DNA from: Legionella jamestowniensis
GTDB taxonomy: Bacteria > Pseudomonadota > Gammaproteobacteria > Legionellales > Legionellaceae
DNA: 64,000 bases
Direction of reading: 5' to 3'
Assembly: GCF_001467745.1 (NCBI RefSeq)
Contig: NZ_LNYG01000013.1
Coordinates: forward strand, 1,527,110-1,591,109
In this document: one piece after another, positions 55,023 through 63,711 of the stretch
How positions within the stretch are numbered: the stretch's first letter is position 1
Layout of the letters: each line of letters starts with the position of its first letter
Program-made: the position numbers and the translations under genes
The notes under the pieces: model-generated
What the model saw: only the letters and a program-made list of their open reading frames with translations
The model's database searches: none
Told to the model about the DNA's origin: nothing

Positions 55023-55757
55023 TTAGCTCTGATCAGATTGTTCTTTAATAGATAATACTCGGGCAGTAAACAAATAACCGCCGTTACGGATGGTTTTAAT
55101 GAGTGCGGGTTTTTTTGCATCCGTCTCAATTTTTTGTCTTAGTCTGCTAATCTGTACGTCAATACGGCGATCAAACGGGGTAAGATCACTATTTTTAGTG
55201 AGCTGTAATAAAAATTCTCGACCTAAAACTCGTTGAGGTTGGCGAACAAACGCTAAAAGTAAATCATACTCTCCTGCGCTAAGCTGTAATTCTTCGTGGG
55301 TGTTACTGTCAAACACTTGTCGCGAAGCAGGATATAAGCGCCAGTTGGCGAAAAGGAGCACCTCCTTTTCTTGTTCCATTTCTTTGGCTGCTCGTTGCAC
55401 CCTTCGAGAGATTGCACTAATTCGCGCATGTAGCTCTCTAGGATGAATGGGTTTGACTAAAAAATCATCGGCGCCGATTTCCAACATATGAACACAAATA
55501 TCTTCATCAACGTTGTCACTAATTACCAAGAGCGGCACAGTATAGCGGTGATACAATTTATTAATTATACTTTCGTCGTTTTTTTGAATAAGTGACCAGT
55601 TAATTAGTAATGCAGCAGGAGGCGGAGAGATTCCTTTATTAAGCTGGGTGAAATCGGGCTGTTGAATAATGTTAAAATCAAATTTGGCAAAATAATCCAC
55701 CAACTGCTCATCCAGGGGGGCATCGTCGATAATAAGCAAATATTTTCGATGCGACAT
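55023..55757 (-). CDS. OmpR-family response regulator lacking the phospho-Asp
   Basis: A 244-residue regulator. Receiver domain 1-120 has the acidic pair IDDAPLDE and KPIHPREL Lys, but the position of the phosphorylated Asp reads LLINWSLI (Asn53), so it is unlikely to be phosphorylated normally. The C-terminal winged helix (SAGEYDLLLAFVRQPQRVLGREFLLQL ... DRRIDVQISRLRQKIETD ... IRNGGYLF) is intact. No sensor kinase gene is adjacent. Orphan, probably phosphorylation-independent. Confidence 0.85.
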   Translation of the reverse strand: MSHRKYLLIIDDAPLDEQLVDYFAKFDFNIIQQPDFTQLNKGISPPPAALLINWSLIQKNDESIINKLYHRYTVPLLVISDNVDEDICVHMLEIGADDFLVKPIHPRELHARISAISRRVQRAAKEMEQEKEVLLFANWRLYPASRQVFDSNTHEELQLSAGEYDLLLAFVRQPQRVLGREFLLQLTKNSDLTPFDRRIDVQISRLRQKIETDAKKPALIKTIRNGGYLFTARVLSIKEQSDQS

Positions 55758-56079
55758 TTGTCTATCCCCTTCACTAGTGGCCCCTAAACTAGCAAATTAT
55801 ACACTGCATAGAAAGTATTTTACATCCTGTAGTAATCAGGCAAGTTCAAACTATTTAAAATTAATTTAAAACAGTCATCTTGCAAAGTTACTGGTTATTT
55901 TGGGCAAATTTTCATTGAGGCACTTTTTATATGCATTAGAAAACCTCAATATCTGCACTGGCAATAAAGAACGCTAATTTGTAGAATAGGACAGTTTTTT
56001 ACCGGGACTATTACTGTTTTGTACCGAGAAGTCAACAAACCCTATTCCCGATTTAAATTTTAACGCAGGAGATAAAAGA
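55758..56079. other. Intergenic region, no gene seen
   Basis: Divergent promoter region between the orphan regulator and the SlyB-like lipoprotein gene, 322 bases, AT-rich. Ribosome site CAGGAGA lies near 56066 before the lipoprotein. No clear hairpin, RNA gene or open frame. Confidence 0.5.
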
Positions 56080-56448
56080 ATGAAGAAACTGTTTTATGCC
56101 CTAGGGGTAGTGTTATGTTTGGTCTTGGGGGCATGCTCCAAAGATGTACCCCCTGGAGATTATGATGTCAATGAAGTGGGTAAATTAAAAAAAGTTGCCT
56201 CGGGGGTCATTATTTCCAAACGCCCTGTTAAATTCCATAGTCAGGCGGCTACTGGTAGTAGTAATAAAGCACCGGGTAGTGAGTATCTTGATGGTGGCCA
56301 TGGTTATGTTTATGTCATTAAATTAAATAGTGGCGCGATTGTTTCAGTAGCACAAGCAGAAGATTTAAACCTGAAAGTCAAACAAAAAGTATTGGTTGTA
56401 TATGGTAAGACCACTCGGATTTTACCCGATAGCAGTACCAATTTATAA
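56080..56448 (+). CDS. SlyB/Pcp-like outer-membrane lipoprotein without glycine zipper
   Basis: A 122-residue lipoprotein, lipobox LGAC at Cys19. KKVASGVIISKRPVKFHSQ and YVYVIKLNSGAIVSVAQAEDLNLKVKQKVLVVYGKTTRILPD match the flanks of SlyB proteins. The usual central Gly-zipper of about 50 residues is missing, replaced by a short Ser/Gly linker. Envelope role by family only. Confidence 0.65.
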   Translation: MKKLFYALGVVLCLVLGACSKDVPPGDYDVNEVGKLKKVASGVIISKRPVKFHSQAATGSSNKAPGSEYLDGGHGYVYVIKLNSGAIVSVAQAEDLNLKVKQKVLVVYGKTTRILPDSSTNL

Positions 56449-56454
56449 TCCTGT

Positions 56455-56480
56455 CAGGAGAGGCCCTTGGGCATCTCCTG
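56455..56480 (+). terminator. Hairpin after SlyB-like gene
   Basis: CAGGAGA and TCTCCTG, with inner GCCC/GGGC pairs, form a GC-rich stem a few bases past the stop. T-run is weak. Confidence 0.5.
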
Positions 56481-56618
56481 TTCTCCTGAAGTGGCAAAAA
56501 TAAAGCCATCATGCTTAAATGATATTAAGAGAGATTATTTTATCTTTCTGTATCGTATATAAAAGTATCAAGCTCAGTATAAAGCGTTTCTAGCTACGAA
56601 TGATGGTTAGGAGTCACT

Positions 56619-58079
56619 ATGGGTGATGCAAAAGGATTTGCTAAAGACTGGCTGGTTAATGATTTCTATCGCACCAAGGCCTTAATAAAATATACCATCA
56701 AGCATATTGAAAACCGCTTACAAAAAGCGATGGGGGATGGGAAAAATACGAGGATGCGTATTGCGGATGCGGCGCAGTGTTGTTCTGAACTGGCCTTAAG
56801 ATATGAGGAATTATTAAATTTATTAAAACCTACTGGCTCACAAGAACCCAATGTACCAAGTTCTCTTTCTGAGAATAGCCCCTCTCGATGCTATATAACA
56901 ATTCAAACACTTAAACAGCAGTTTAACTCGAGTATGACTTTATCGGATGAAATAAGAATGGTCCGAAAGTTAAAATTTTATTACCAATTATTGCAGGAAC
57001 AATTAAATAGAATGCAGCCTCAGTCACTAGAATATATTCAACGCTCATTAACAGGACAGCTTAAAATTCTGATTGAATCTCAGTCTTGTGCAGAATGGCT
57101 ACATGCAACAGTAGCTTTTGCCAATGACTCCGGAGAAAATATTCTTTCTGCCTTAGCTTTATTGGCTAAACTGGATGACACAGAAATACTGCAGTTAGCT
57201 TCTTTGTTTAAACGCCCTGAAATTATATTTACAATTAATAATCTGTTCTTCTATAAGTCAAATCCTCATCAACTTTTTAAACAGGCTTTACACCCGGAAA
57301 AATTATTATCGGTAAAAGCAAGACTTTCTATGCTTCATCAATTTATTGAAAGCATGCATCAAACAATCATGCAATCCTTAAAACAGCGTGGTCTTGGTGA
57401 GTTACATGATTATTTACTGCATGGCGATGATCTACCGCAAGGGATTACTGTTGCAATAGAAGAAGAGATTCATAAATTGATTATTACCGCCTTAAAGGAA
57501 TGGCGTCTGCCTAATATTATTCTGTCGGATGAGTTAGTCGCTAAAAATAAATTAAATAATTTATTCCGCGCCTACAAGTTTTGGTTTAATCCTAATCGTT
57601 TAATTGATACGGTAATGGCACTACAGCAACAATCTGGCCATAACTGTGATACTAGTGATGATTGCATGAAGTTTTCTGCTTACGTACAAGAATTATTTCA
57701 GCAATTATCGACTACAGAATGTCTGGATCTGTATGGTTATTTTTCAAATAAGGATAGTTGTTATCTGATGCGAAGCCTTGTGGCAGTGTTAGAAGATCAA
57801 AAAATTGCTGCTTTACCTTTGGCTACACAAGTACAAAAAGAGGCAATTGGCCGAGTTTTTCACACGCTTGATTGTACAATGGAGGCTCTCCGTCAAGAGT
57901 TACTGAATCGACATATCAACACGGCGCCCTATTCAAGAAGTAGTACACACAAACCACTAAAACCTGGTCGTCGCAACTTGGAAGCAATAAGCCGTATTAT
58001 GGCACTTTATGCAAATCCTCCCGTACTGGAAAATAAAACGCTTGAGCAGTTATTCCAGGAGGTCGGGGGTCACATTTGA
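56619..58079 (+). CDS. Hypothetical 486-residue helical protein
   Basis: Not recognised. Start MGDAKGFAKDWLVNDFYRTK behind TAGGAG. Almost entirely predicted helical by composition, Leu/Gln-rich, no signal peptide or membrane segment. Ends VLENKTLEQLFQEVGGHI; the last 30 bases overlap the convergent sulfatase-like gene. A Legionella-type effector is possible but no domain supports it. Confidence 0.6.
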   Translation: MGDAKGFAKDWLVNDFYRTKALIKYTIKHIENRLQKAMGDGKNTRMRIADAAQCCSELALRYEELLNLLKPTGSQEPNVPSSLSENSPSRCYITIQTLKQQFNSSMTLSDEIRMVRKLKFYYQLLQEQLNRMQPQSLEYIQRSLTGQLKILIESQSCAEWLHATVAFANDSGENILSALALLAKLDDTEILQLASLFKRPEIIFTINNLFFYKSNPHQLFKQALHPEKLLSVKARLSMLHQFIESMHQTIMQSLKQRGLGELHDYLLHGDDLPQGITVAIEEEIHKLIITALKEWRLPNIILSDELVAKNKLNNLFRAYKFWFNPNRLIDTVMALQQQSGHNCDTSDDCMKFSAYVQELFQQLSTTECLDLYGYFSNKDSCYLMRSLVAVLEDQKIAALPLATQVQKEAIGRVFHTLDCTMEALRQELLNRHINTAPYSRSSTHKPLKPGRRNLEAISRIMALYANPPVLENKTLEQLFQEVGGHI

Positions 58080-60077
58080 CTTCGGATAAGAAGCCAGTTC
58101 CTTCTGGTAAAATTGCAACAATTGTTTGAGCATCGATTTGGCGGGGGAGGAGCGCGCAAAGGTTGAGTTTAAGTTATCAGTCCATTGGTTATCACTAAGG
58201 CGCAAAATAACGGTAATGTATTGATAATCATCAGGGTATAAAGCAACCAGCCAATTGCCATCAAGAATGGCATATAGTTTTAAGGCATCCAGTAAAGGTA
58301 ATTTATCGCTTCTTAGCTGCAGTTGGTTGTTATTTGCATTTACTTCATACAATAGTTTTCCTAGAATCTTTGCCCTTTCCCGAGAAACAATCTGGTTAGG
58401 TAGCTCGCCGCTTTCTAAGAAAAAGGCACGTTTTTCAGGGCGCTCATTGGTGAGGATGGCATTCAGTAATGAAACGCCATCAAAGTTTGGCTTCAAAGCT
58501 ATTTTTAAATAAGAATAAATGGTAGGTGCTATATCAATTAACGCCACTCTGGCATCAACCACCTTTGGTTTTAACGTTAGTTGGTTGTTATTAAAAAAAT
58601 TAAAACTTAGCAAGCAATGAAATTGGACGGGACTAAGCAGGTCTGAACCGTGACCTGCACTCATGTCCAGTTCTGTGGATGTTTTGCGTTTAAAATAATC
58701 CGCAAGTTTACTTTGTCCCTCTCCCTGGTAATTGGCGATTTTCGTCCTTCTACTTCCGGATTGATATAATGATTCGCCATGGTCACTTAAAATAACCACC
58801 ATCGCATTTTGCAATAAGCCAGTCTCTTTTAGCTGTTTAAAAAGTAATCCTACTTGTTTATCGGCTTCATAAACAGCGGAGAAATAGAGCCCTTCCCTTT
58901 CCTGTACGCTGTAGACATCACCGACTTCCGCGGGTGATGAGGTGGCCCAAGCGTAGGGCCAGTGGGGGAGTGCAAAATGTACGGCGAGAAAGAGCGGCTT
59001 TTGAGGGGAAGCATCTCTTAAGGTTTGATGCAATGCACGATTAAAACTATCAGGATAATAGGAAAAATGGCTGGCGCGGTTTAAATAATTATAGGGAAAT
59101 AACCAACGACTGAGAGAGTAATTAATTAAAAAATTACTTAGGGGAAAATCATAAAAAGTTCCTAACAGTATGTCATTGACGCCTAAACGTGGCCCCACAA
59201 TTTTTTGAAATCCGAACTCTTTATCGATTGTACTGAATCGACGTTCATCCGTTGCAAATATCGTTTCGTAACCTTTCTGTTGTAAAACCCAGGCAATACT
59301 TTTTGAACTTTTGACAAGACCAGAGGGCATTAAATTATAGCGGGCGTTATGATGAAGAGGATATAACCCTGTAAGAATACTGGCCCAGGCAGAATAGGTC
59401 CTAGCTAAAGGGGTAATGGCTTCTTTAAAAGACACACTGTTATTAATGAATTGATAAAGATTAGGCGTATCTGATGGATTAATTCGTTCGGGGCTGAGAG
59501 AGTCGATACCAATAAGAATGATATTAGGTTGTTGGGTTTGGTGTTTATTTGCCAACGGGGTATGCAGATAACGAAAAAAGCTTAATAAAAATACTACTAG
59601 GAATACCGCTGTTAGAAGTATTGGAAACCGTAAAAATGTCTTAATAAGAGCCAGGATAGTAAATAAGCCAAGCAATAGCAAAGAAACTATCATCAATCCT
59701 TTTATCAAAGGAATTGGAGTCTCGGGGAGAAACACGCGACTAAATAAGCTTAAAGGAAAAAAGAAGCAGTTGGCACTCAGTATTGCGATAACAGAAAGCG
59801 CATAAATAATGAGCTGCCAACGATCCAGGGCGATTTTTGCTAAATAGCTATCTTTTATCCCCCAAAGCCAAAACAGTTGTAGCAACGTTAATAAACAATA
59901 AAAAATAATTTGTATAGTGGCAGCGACCGCAATTTGTAAATAAACAGGTAGTGGAAGTGGGATTGCATTAAGAAAGCCCCCACTTTGACTAAGTACATAA
60001 GCAAACTGCAAACTTAGAAATAACAAGTTAAACAGAATGAAGTTGATAAAATAGTGGTAAAAAAAATTTTTATTCAC
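58050..60077 (-). CDS. Membrane-anchored sulfatase/phosphoethanolamine-transferase-like enzyme
   Basis: A 675-residue protein: five hydrophobic segments in residues 1-175, then an alkaline-phosphatase-superfamily domain. NIILIGIDSLSPERINPSDTPNLY holds the metal Asp; PLARTYSAWASILTGLYP the nucleophile Thr; VVILSDHGESLY and AGHGSDL further metal ligands. Resembles YejM/LtaS-type enzymes modifying envelope lipids or glycans. ATG overlaps the DUF547 stop (ATGA). Function inferred from fold. Confidence 0.78.
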   Translation of the reverse strand: MNKNFFYHYFINFILFNLLFLSLQFAYVLSQSGGFLNAIPLPLPVYLQIAVAATIQIIFYCLLTLLQLFWLWGIKDSYLAKIALDRWQLIIYALSVIAILSANCFFFPLSLFSRVFLPETPIPLIKGLMIVSLLLLGLFTILALIKTFLRFPILLTAVFLVVFLLSFFRYLHTPLANKHQTQQPNIILIGIDSLSPERINPSDTPNLYQFINNSVSFKEAITPLARTYSAWASILTGLYPLHHNARYNLMPSGLVKSSKSIAWVLQQKGYETIFATDERRFSTIDKEFGFQKIVGPRLGVNDILLGTFYDFPLSNFLINYSLSRWLFPYNYLNRASHFSYYPDSFNRALHQTLRDASPQKPLFLAVHFALPHWPYAWATSSPAEVGDVYSVQEREGLYFSAVYEADKQVGLLFKQLKETGLLQNAMVVILSDHGESLYQSGSRRTKIANYQGEGQSKLADYFKRKTSTELDMSAGHGSDLLSPVQFHCLLSFNFFNNNQLTLKPKVVDARVALIDIAPTIYSYLKIALKPNFDGVSLLNAILTNERPEKRAFFLESGELPNQIVSRERAKILGKLLYEVNANNNQLQLRSDKLPLLDALKLYAILDGNWLVALYPDDYQYITVILRLSDNQWTDNLNSTFARSSPAKSMLKQLLQFYQKELASYPKSNVTPDLLE

Positions 60078-60919
60078 GGTTTAGGTACAATAGTACTATT
60101 TAAATGCCAATTATAGACATAACCATCAATGGTATTAATATGTTTCAATTGGCTGCGCAGCGGTTCTTTAGCAAATTGTTTTAGGTGAGTAATAATATCT
60201 GCTTTAGATCCACCAAAGTCTTCGTTATACCATTCATAAATTTTAGAAACGATGAGTTCGCCTTCAATGACTTGGGCTCCCCGCAGAGAATTGATGTATT
60301 CTGAGGCATCTTCATTTAAGTCAGTTTCGATTGTGGAACCGCGATAAGCTTTTTTACTTAAATTAGCAGCGCCGATAGTGCCATTATTTATGGCATAGTG
60401 TGTACGCGGATCATTCCAGATAGGTCTAATTATTCGATTATTGATTTCGTCAAGTGATAATGGGGTCCCATTAATGGTAATGAGTTTGGCGCCCCAAGGA
60501 CCGATACTAAATAATCCTGGTGAAATGTTAATTTCTTCAATGCTACCTACGGGGTAATAGTCAGCAATGATTTGTACTGTAAGCGCATTGTAAAGGTTTA
60601 TCCAAAAAGCAAGTTGTTCGTCGCGATTGTAGGCATCGATATCAACCTTGCTCATTTTTGTGAGATAGCTTTTTAATAAATCGTAATCAGCATCCGTAAG
60701 GTTTGCATAATCAACGAGGTTAATGCCTTCTTCATTAGTCACAACGCGTTTATTTAGAAATTGTTGCCATTCGTCATGTGAAATAGTGGCCTTGGATAAA
60801 GGATTATTGGTTTCCCAAATAGGCCAAAGGCTTTTATTAAATGAAGCAAATACACTGGTACTAATAAGAAATAAAATAAAAAAGCTACAACCTTGTAGTA
60901 ATCGACAAATCTTATGCAT
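60074..60919 (-). CDS. DUF547 exported protein
   Basis: A 281-residue protein with signal segment CRLLQGCSFFILFLISTSVFA. Domain motifs: LAFWINLYNALTVQIIADYYP, PGLFSIGPWGAKLITINGTPLSLDEINNRII, DPRTHYAINNGTIGAANLS and YEWYNEDF. DUF547 is a domain of unknown function also found in plants. Lies two bases after recR and overlaps the sulfatase gene, so it is in the dnaX-recR operon. Confidence 0.85.
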   Translation of the reverse strand: MHKICRLLQGCSFFILFLISTSVFASFNKSLWPIWETNNPLSKATISHDEWQQFLNKRVVTNEEGINLVDYANLTDADYDLLKSYLTKMSKVDIDAYNRDEQLAFWINLYNALTVQIIADYYPVGSIEEINISPGLFSIGPWGAKLITINGTPLSLDEINNRIIRPIWNDPRTHYAINNGTIGAANLSKKAYRGSTIETDLNEDASEYINSLRGAQVIEGELIVSKIYEWYNEDFGGSKADIITHLKQFAKEPLRSQLKHINTIDGYVYNWHLNSTIVPKP

Positions 60920-60921
60920 CT

Positions 60922-61515
60922 TTATATATTCACTATAGCTCGATTTCGCAATGCATTACTTATAGTATTACCATCCAAAAACTCTAGTTCTCCTCCAGAA
61001 GGAATACCATGTGCAAGCTGACTTATTTGTACTGGCTGATCATTCAGTAATTCATGAATAAAATGGACTGTAGTTTGGCCTTCGATAGAGGGGCTTAAGG
61101 CAAGAATTACTTCTGTAATGTTTTCTTCAATCACTAACCTGCGTAATTGAGGCAATCCTATGTCCTCTGGACCCATACCATCAAGCGGTGAAATTTTTCC
61201 CATTAATACATAATAACTTCCATTAAACGAGTTACTTTGTTCGATGGCTGTAACATCTGCAGGCGTTTCCACTATACATAGGATTTTTGAATCTCGTTCT
61301 GGATTTTGACAGAGCGTACATAACTCATATTCGGTATAATTTTTACAACGCTTACAGTGTTGAATAGTATGCATGGCCTCTTCGAGACAAGAAGCCAAAT
61401 GCAAACCACGTTGACGTTGGTGTTGCAACAAATGAAACACCATTCGCTGAGCTGATTTTGGACCTACTCCAGGCAAACAGCGCAATGCATCCACCAAACG
61501 ATTCAATGCATCCAT
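60922..61515 (-). CDS. recR: Recombination protein RecR
   Basis: Clamp-like mediator with RecF/RecO (197 aa). HhH start LVDALRCLPGVGPKSAQRMVFHLL, zinc finger CKRC ... CTLC, and Toprim ILCIVETPADVTAIEQ with YYVLMGKISPLDGMGP. Eight bases after ybaB. Confidence 0.97.
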   Translation of the reverse strand: MDALNRLVDALRCLPGVGPKSAQRMVFHLLQHQRQRGLHLASCLEEAMHTIQHCKRCKNYTEYELCTLCQNPERDSKILCIVETPADVTAIEQSNSFNGSYYVLMGKISPLDGMGPEDIGLPQLRRLVIEENITEVILALSPSIEGQTTVHFIHELLNDQPVQISQLAHGIPSGGELEFLDGNTISNALRNRAIVNI

Positions 61516-61523
61516 TACTAAAA

Positions 61524-61859
61524 TTATTCCTTCTCGCCATCCTTCAGGAAGTCAGTAGGAATATTAAGACCGGCAGTCAGTTCACTAATTTTTTGCTTGG
61601 AAGCTTGTTCTACCTTACGGGCTGCATCATTGAAAGCTGCAGTTACCAAGTCTTCCAGCATTTCCACATCATCCATTAATGAGGGGTTAATTTTAACTTT
61701 ATTGACTTCATGGCGACCGTTCATTTCAACTTCAACCATGCCACTGCCAGAAACGCCTCTTACAACTAATTGACTTAATTGCTTTTGAGCTTCCTGCATG
61801 CGCTGTTGCATTTTTTGCGCTTCTTTCATAATGTTGCCAAGATTTTGATTAATATCCAT
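61524..61859 (-). CDS. YbaB/EbfC nucleoid-associated protein
   Basis: A 111-residue DNA-binding dimer. Coiled-coil start [24 protein letters not shown] and [27 protein letters not shown]. In the usual dnaX-ybaB-recR order. Confidence 0.95.
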   Translation of the reverse strand: MDINQNLGNIMKEAQKMQQRMQEAQKQLSQLVVRGVSGSGMVEVEMNGRHEVNKVKINPSLMDDVEMLEDLVTAAFNDAARKVEQASKQKISELTAGLNIPTDFLKDGEKE

Positions 61860-61890
61860 GTTGACCTCTCATTTGGATTTATTTCGTTAA

Positions 61891-63585
61891 TTATAATTCA
61901 TCTTTAATGGATTCAATAGAATTTTTGACCAATTCGGCCGAAAACTCTTGTTTTAACTGCTGAAAAAAAGCATCTTCTTTTAAAGAATGTTCTGCTTCTT
62001 GCTGGCGTTGATGTTGTGCTATCTGCTTTTGTTGAGCGGGTGATGAATGTATCATCTCTTCGCAGGTTAATGCAATTTTAATTGTTTCTTTAAGATAGTT
62101 TGTCAAAGCCTGTTCGATGCGACTGGTAATTGCAGGAGTAAATAGCGACTGATGGCCCTTAGCTACACGCAAGTTTATCGCCTGCCCTTTTTTGGCAATA
62201 AATTCAGCATTTTCTGCCGCATTTAATGCTAAACCGGTAAGTTTAAGCTGGCTTAGTAATTGTGCCCAACCTTCTGCGTTGAGTGGCTGTTCTGGGACAG
62301 CATGCTCTACCGGCGAATCGATTTTTTCTTCAGCAGGAATTGGCTCCGATTCTTTTAGCGGTTGCTTTACGACAATGTCTGTAACTTCTAATGCAGCGGA
62401 GAAGTCTGGTGTCGAAGATTCATGCTTGAAATTATCCATTGTAGTATTCGTGGCTTTCTCATGAGGAGTTGACATTTCGTAAGCCAATGTAGGCGGTTTG
62501 GTTTGCGGAGCCGGTCTGAAAGTTAGCATCCGTAGGACAGTCATTTCAAAGCCCATTGCCAATGTAGGTGCCAAATACATCTCTTCTGAACCCTTTATAC
62601 CTATTTGATAAAATAGCTGAATGTCTTCTGGGCTGAATTGTTTAGCTAATGTTTTAGCCTGTGAATTAATTTCAATTAAAGAACCATCCCCAATATTTTG
62701 ATAGATGGTAATGTCGTGTATATGGTGCAGAAACTCATCCAGCACATAACGAAAATGCCCGCCTTCAGCTGCAATTTGTTGGCTAATTCGCAAAATTGTT
62801 TGAGGATTTGAAGTAGCCAAAGCATCTAATAATTGAATGGCGTAATCCTGTTGAGTGTAACCTAAAATTGCTTTCACTTCGGAAGCTACTAAATTTCCAT
62901 TACAAGAGGCAATCGCTTGATCTAATAAACTTAAAGCATCACGCATACTGCCCTTGGCGGCTTTAGCCAAAATTTCCAGGGCTTCTGTTTCAAATTGTAA
63001 ATGCTCTGCATCAAGTACCTGTTGCAAATGCAGACTAATTAATCCTGTGGTCAGATGTTTAAGATGAAATTGCAAACAGCGTGAAAGCACAGTGACAGGC
63101 AATTTTTGTGGGTCAGTTGTTGCCAGTAAAAATTTGACATGGGCCGGCGGCTCTTCAAGTGTTTTTAACAAGGCATTAAAGCTATGCTGCGAAAGCATAT
63201 GCACTTCATCTATGAGATAGATTTTAAAACGGCCATGGGTGGGGGCGTATTGTACATTTTCTAATAGTTCTCGTGTATCTTCGACCCGTGTTCTGGATGC
63301 ACCATCAATTTCAATTAAATCTAAAAAGCGCCCTTGCTCAATTGCCAAGCAGGACTCACAGTTTAAACAAGGCTCTGCGCTTACACCCTGCTCACAATTC
63401 AGTGCTTTCGCTAAAAGACGAGCTACGCTCGTCTTCCCCACACCACGAGTGCCAGTAAAAAGATAAGCATGGTGTAATCGCTGTTGATTAAGCGAATTAA
63501 TTAATGCTTTATTAACGTGTTCCTGGCCAACCAGTTGAGAAAATGTACGTGGTCGCCATTTACGTGCTAGTGCCAAATAGCTCAT
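61891..63585 (-). CDS. dnaX: DNA polymerase III subunits tau (DnaX)
   Basis: Clamp-loader ATPase (564 aa, within the range for tau). Walker A GTRGVGKTSVARLLAKAL, zinc Cys in CEQGVSAEPCLNCESC, Walker B YLIDEVHML, sensor TTDPQKLPVTVLSRC. C-terminal about 200 residues are tau-specific. No E. coli-type A AAA AAG frameshift heptamer is seen, so a separate gamma product is not predicted. Starts a run dnaX-ybaB-recR-DUF547-sulfatase. Confidence 0.96.
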   Translation of the reverse strand: MSYLALARKWRPRTFSQLVGQEHVNKALINSLNQQRLHHAYLFTGTRGVGKTSVARLLAKALNCEQGVSAEPCLNCESCLAIEQGRFLDLIEIDGASRTRVEDTRELLENVQYAPTHGRFKIYLIDEVHMLSQHSFNALLKTLEEPPAHVKFLLATTDPQKLPVTVLSRCLQFHLKHLTTGLISLHLQQVLDAEHLQFETEALEILAKAAKGSMRDALSLLDQAIASCNGNLVASEVKAILGYTQQDYAIQLLDALATSNPQTILRISQQIAAEGGHFRYVLDEFLHHIHDITIYQNIGDGSLIEINSQAKTLAKQFSPEDIQLFYQIGIKGSEEMYLAPTLAMGFEMTVLRMLTFRPAPQTKPPTLAYEMSTPHEKATNTTMDNFKHESSTPDFSAALEVTDIVVKQPLKESEPIPAEEKIDSPVEHAVPEQPLNAEGWAQLLSQLKLTGLALNAAENAEFIAKKGQAINLRVAKGHQSLFTPAITSRIEQALTNYLKETIKIALTCEEMIHSSPAQQKQIAQHQRQQEAEHSLKEDAFFQQLKQEFSAELVKNSIESIKDEL

Positions 63586-63607
63586 AGGGCTTCACAAGTT
63601 GGGCGGC

Positions 63608-63711
63608 AGCTCTAAGAGCCACACCCCGGCGCCCGAATCAACTGCTACCGCTGCTCCCTTCCGGGCCTGACGGGGTTCACAATCTATCGTCGCGGGGGGA
63701 CCAATAGAGCC
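63608..63711 (-). ncRNA. ffs: 4.5S signal recognition particle RNA
   Basis: The minus strand contains GTCAGGCCCGGAAGGGAGCAGC, the conserved SRP domain IV with its GGAA tetraloop. The 5' end GGCTCTATTGG can pair with the 3' segment TTAGAGCT to close the stem, giving about 104 nt, the bacterial size. It lies just before dnaX on the same strand. Ends are approximate. Confidence 0.93.

Noticed and set aside
61891..63585. Programmed frameshift in dnaX giving gamma
   Set aside because: No A AAA AAG heptamer in frame. A GCC AAA AAA GGG near 62190 could slip, but the first codon would mispair and no stimulating hairpin is obvious.
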